Source of the DNA: Enoplolaimus lenunculus
Lineage: Eukaryota; Nematoda; Enoplea; Enoplida; Thoracostomopsidae
Length of the DNA stretch: 64,000 bases
Assembly (NCBI GenBank): GCA_030248215.1
Contig: JASANG010002919.1
Coordinates: forward strand, 1 to 64,000
Direction: 5' to 3'
Below the pieces are notes generated by a model. It was not told the DNA's origin, did not search any database, and saw only the letters and a list, made by a program, of their open reading frames with translations. A program made the position numbers and the translations under genes. Shown here piece after piece: positions 60,601 to 64,000 of the stretch (positions are counted from its first letter, which is position 1; every line of letters begins with the position of its first letter).

Positions 60601-63403
60601 TCATTGCACAAATCGAACGAGAAACTAGGTTTATATATATCGAATTGGAAGAAAAAAATAAAATTTTTCAGTTTTGTGTGTAAAGTTTCCATATATTTAG
60701 TGACATGTTTTTTAACGTGATCATCACACCGTAGTAAGGCACTTGCTTTTGGTTATAAACGTATTGCTAACTGGTGATAGACGTAATAGTCATTTGAGAA
60801 TGCCGTGTACACGTTGTTGCTTATACTTTAGCCGCACACCACCACTGTGTTTACAGGATGACGTTTGAAGATTTTTGTCATTATTTCACCGATATCAGCA
60901 TTTGTCACCATGTAAACACTAGATGGTTTCCGTTTTCGTTGTCAAACAAATCCTACGTCGAGGAGTTGTTTTTCGATGAATGGAAAATTGATCATTCAAG
61001 TGGTCCGTTGTCAAATCGTGCAGGTGGATGCGTCAATTTCACCGACACATTCCTCCAAAATCCTCAGGTTAGACGACGTGGGACCGATTTGTACTAATGG
61101 GAAGATTTTGGGACTGTTGGAAAATTTTTCGACATCGCGGAAAATGTTGCAACCATAGAAAATTTTATACCCATTAAAATTTTTAAAAATGTGTGAAAAA
61201 TTTGAATTCGTAGGAAAATTTTGGGCTCTTTAAGATGGAACCCTTTCGAATAAGTTATGTCCGCGCCTTTTATTGTGAGAACTTGCATCTGTAATTTTCT
61301 GGAAGGGTTTCGAACAAACCTATGCAGGCGCAAGTTGCAGTTACAAGTTCTTGCCGAAGGAAATTCCAAGTGTGTATAGGGCTTTAGGCTTCTGATTATG
61401 GTTAAAGGTGTCAATGATGTATGTATTTTTAGTATCGATTTGACGTTCCGGACAGAAGCGGTGACGGTTCTGCATCGGACCAGGATGTAATGCTGTTCAG
61501 CCTGATGCAACAAGATGTTCGTGAACAAAAAGCGCAAGGAGTTCGCAACATGACTATTGGAATTCATGTCATGAAGGTAATCAGTGTGCAACTGGGACTA
61601 AAAATACCGGAAACGGAATCGGAAACGGAAATAGTACTGGCTTTTCTATCGCAACCGAATTAATTTTGCGCCCATCAGCATATTATGTTTTTGCGGCGAA
61701 AATATACCGGAATTTAATACCAAAACCGGATAGTGAAAATGCCTTGTTTCTGTAATCAGCTTAAGAAATAAACAAAGGTTTATTTCTGCAGTTGAATGAG
61801 CCTCTCTCGGCTGCATTTTTGATAATTTAATTTTGTTCCATTTTGTTTAATAGCATAAATTGCTGCGTAAAGATAATTTGAGGTGCCAACGATTTTGACA
61901 GTTTCATCGGCTTATTTTATTTCATCGGTAAGTGTAGTCAAAACGTACTCGTTTAACGAAGTGTGACAAACTGTTTGGATGTGTGGAAATGTAAGAATTA
62001 AATGTTATATGGATTTTGAAGGTGTAAGGTACGTTAAAAAACAAACTGACAGTCATAAAGATTTTACTTGCAGCAATCGTTACATATATTAAGGTTGAAG
62101 AAAACCGAAAATACCGTCTGCATCAAATTCAACGCGGTGCTGGTACTTCAGACTATGTGAATACAAGGAGTGTGTTCCTTAAACTCAAGGTAGGTTCAGT
62201 GAGGGGAACTGTGTAGCACTGCGAAAAATAAGCTGAAATATTTAAGGTTACCCTTGTACAAAGACGGCGGCATCCATTATTGTACATATTTCGTTTTGGA
62301 GCGGTTGAGTCAAGTTTATTTTACAGCTTTGTAATTTTTGGAAAATGCTTTTAAAATGTGAAACCCTGCGTAGTGACTAAGTAAAAGTTTCACAATTTTA
62401 AGTTCGATTTTAATCTTCGATGCAATTTTACTTAATTTCCTGGCATGTCTACGGCTGTACTGTAGTGTAAACAGTAGGTAGGTGCGTGTACACGGCGTAC
62501 ACGTGCCTCAATTATATTTAATACCTGCATTTATTAGTTTAGCGTTTAAAACCTGGACGTTATGTAGTAACACCAACTACGTTTGCGCCAGGCGAAGAAG
62601 GAAAATTTATGCTGCGTCTGTATTCGACGTTTGATGCAAACGCAGTGTAAGTATTTTAATTATCTAAGTATGTTTGTCTCGATTTTGTGTATATTTGTGA
62701 GAAAAATCAAAATACATTACAAAATGGTAAAAACACATTTGTATACTACTAAAACTTTTGTAAGCGCAAAATTATAACAATTTTGATAAAAAATACAAAT
62801 ACTGTTAGTTATGAAGTTACACTTTGTATAGAAATATTAGTGGTGTCGTTTAGCACCCTACTCAGTTATTTGTTTGTTTGCTTGCTTGTTTATTTTACGC
62901 CTTTTCTATTAATGATTAGAAATTAAAATGGGTCAAGAATTTGTGGACCAAAATTTAAATGTGATTTAATTTGTCGTTTATGTTTGTTATAAAATAAAAG
63001 TGTTGCTTTTATAATGTATGTCATGTTGTAATTTTGAATATGTACATTGTCCAGAGCTATTGACGAGGCAGTACTCATTTTTGTTTATATGGAAGTTTTA
63101 CTATCCATGTTGTCGGCGACGAAAAAGATCGAATTCAACAGGAAAATCACTTCCACGATAGGAAAAACATAGAAAATCGGATTAGTGGGCACGAGGAAGC
63201 GTTGGGTTTTAAATAAAATGATATGGTTTAAAACTGCGTTTAGGTATTTATATGATTTTCATAAGATTGTGATTTTAGTAAACTTGTCAAAGATCAAACA
63301 AGTGGCGGCCGATGTGCAAGTTGTTTCTGTCGAACGCCACCTCAGTGCGTTACTAGACTTACGGTGTATCGTGCGACCACGCTTCAGAAAGAAGATAAAT
63401 GGG
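54686..63403 (+). CDS. CAPN5: Calpain-5/TRA-3-type cysteine protease (12 exons, 3' end outside window)
   Basis: Exons are 54686..54847, 55723..55854, 56386..56594, 57804..57996, 58687..58795, 59146..59245, 60418..60495, 60857..61067, 61433..61576, 62094..62189, 62543..62646 and 63279..63403. Phases fit, giving 554 residues so far (human CAPN5 has 640). Calpains are calcium-dependent intracellular proteases. The order matches CAPN5: start with [17 protein letters not shown], protease core with [12 protein letters not shown] (catalytic C80), [15 protein letters not shown] (H251) and [12 protein letters not shown] (N288), then [19 protein letters not shown], the beta-sandwich domain ([15 protein letters not shown] to [14 protein letters not shown]), and the first strand of a C2 domain ([20 protein letters not shown]). 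There is no penta-EF-hand so far, as expected for this class. All three catalytic residues are intact. The last exon here ends in phase 1 at a GTTAGT donor, so about 85 residues should follow beyond 64000. Part of exon 6 is duplicated at 20569. Confidence 0.96.
54848..55722 (+). other. Calpain intron 1
   Basis: It contains AAAGTTCCGGTTTAGCAGCG (55264) and similar GGTTCCGGCGG sequence (55014), hinting at a small repeat. No further exon is needed: phases of exons 1 and 2 fit directly. Confidence 0.45.
56889..57568 (+). mobile_element. Two hAT-like MITEs, one nested in the other
   Basis: The outer copy begins TAGGGATATGCCGATACC at 56889. At 57191 a complete copy (57191..57568, 378 bases) is inserted, with perfect ends CTAGGGATGTGCCGAT and ATCGGCACATCCCTAG. 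The insertion is in the outer copy's internal GATAGCTTTCCAAC region. All lies in calpain intron 3. Confidence 0.82.
58023..58335 (+). mobile_element. hAT-like MITE of the CGGAATCGG family, short copy
   Basis: It begins CAGGGTGCAAGTGGAACTGG and ends near AATTCCGGTTGCA. It starts 27 bases after the donor of calpain exon 4. Confidence 0.7.
59326..59970 (+). mobile_element. hAT-like element in calpain intron 6, uninterrupted copy
   Basis: It begins CAGGGATGGGCGGTCTCG and is collinear with 20677-22240 minus the GC-palindrome insertion. Its right end is missing: it stops at GACCGAGACTGAGACC. It shows the empty site for the 20991 insertion. Confidence 0.78.
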
Positions 63404-64000
63404 GTTAGTAGCTGCAATAATGTAAATTTCATTTATGGCTGTATTCTCAACTGATGTGTCGCATCTATCGCTAGTTAGTAATAGATCGCCAAACGACCAA
63501 AACTATAGCAGCTGTGTATCTGAAATGTTGCATAGTAACAAAGTATATTAAAGGTAATAAATGTGCAAAATTTCAAAGTTCACCGATGTTTTGTTCAAAT
63601 GTTTACACAATCTTCGAACACGTTACAGACAGAATTTCAACCTATGGTATAACACTAGCACTCATTGAATAAGGGTATGCAATTGGATACATTTTGGGTA
63701 TGAAACAATTATTTCATAACTTGAGTAACAAACGCAAAAAAAACAAAAATATATCGGTCAACAAGAAAGCGCCGGTGAGTATTCGGTCGCTCACTTCAAA
63801 TTTACTGTAAAAAATAACGCTGCCAGGCAATTTGTGATAAATTTAAATTTGCAACTTCATAACTGGTGTTACATTACGGTGTTTATTTTCAAATGATTTC
63901 TTAACCGTACCTCCATATTATATAGAATATATCATTGTCGATATTATCAAAAGGTTGCGTATATGATGCTTCTATTTATCTTAATAGCATAGTACTTGAG
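63404..64000 (+). other. Calpain intron 12, start
   Basis: Begins with the GTTAGT donor after exon 12. I find no further C2-domain exon before the window ends. Confidence 0.5.

Overview
This 64 kb window is animal nuclear DNA. Its genes are split into many small exons with GT-AG introns, and the sequence between and inside them is packed with short DNA-transposon relatives, SINE-like tRNA-derived repeats, minisatellites and two LINEs. The gene content (ETHE1, MED18, an MFSD8/CLN7-like transporter, a calpain-5-type protease) is general to animals. The moderate introns, AT-rich background and LINE types suggest an invertebrate, possibly a tunicate, but I cannot prove the lineage from this sequence.

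Minus strand, left: ETHE1 (741..5168), with seven coding exons, a complete 259-residue reading frame and conserved metal ligands. Upstream of it, in the same direction, is MED18 (8687..14097), with six coding exons and 204 residues. Between the two lie a 1.3 kb minisatellite (6487..7820) and a GC-palindromic transposon. Upstream of MED18 are a second minisatellite (14590..15315) and SINE-like repeats.

Plus strand, middle: an MFSD8/CLN7-type lysosomal transporter (19710..33950) with 11 identified coding exons; its initiator exon was not found. Its introns hold many transposon copies and a reverse-oriented, 5'-truncated LINE (24110..27725). From 34 to 39 kb there are only repeats and unassigned sequence. 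A four-exon gene for a small secreted cysteine-containing protein of unknown family (39151..43310) follows. From 43.3 to 54.6 kb I see no gene, only repeats, including a little-decayed RTE-type LINE (51178..53316) between SINE copies.

Plus strand, right: a calpain-5/TRA-3-type protease (54686..63403 and beyond the window) with 12 coding exons, an intact Cys/His/Asn triad and the start of a C2 domain.

The genes do not form an obvious pathway: persulfide metabolism in mitochondria, transcription, lysosomal transport, secretion and proteolysis. The most interesting structures are (1) a piece of the calpain gene (end of exon 6 plus intron) recently copied about 38.6 kb away inside a compound hAT-like repeat within MFSD8; (2) near-identical inverted repeats in the introns flanking MED18 exons 2-3; (3) a transposon family with GGGGGCCCCC-type palindromes and a conserved short reading frame; (4) a TTAA-flanked MITE carrying a tRNA-like sequence; and (5) the unknown secreted-protein gene.
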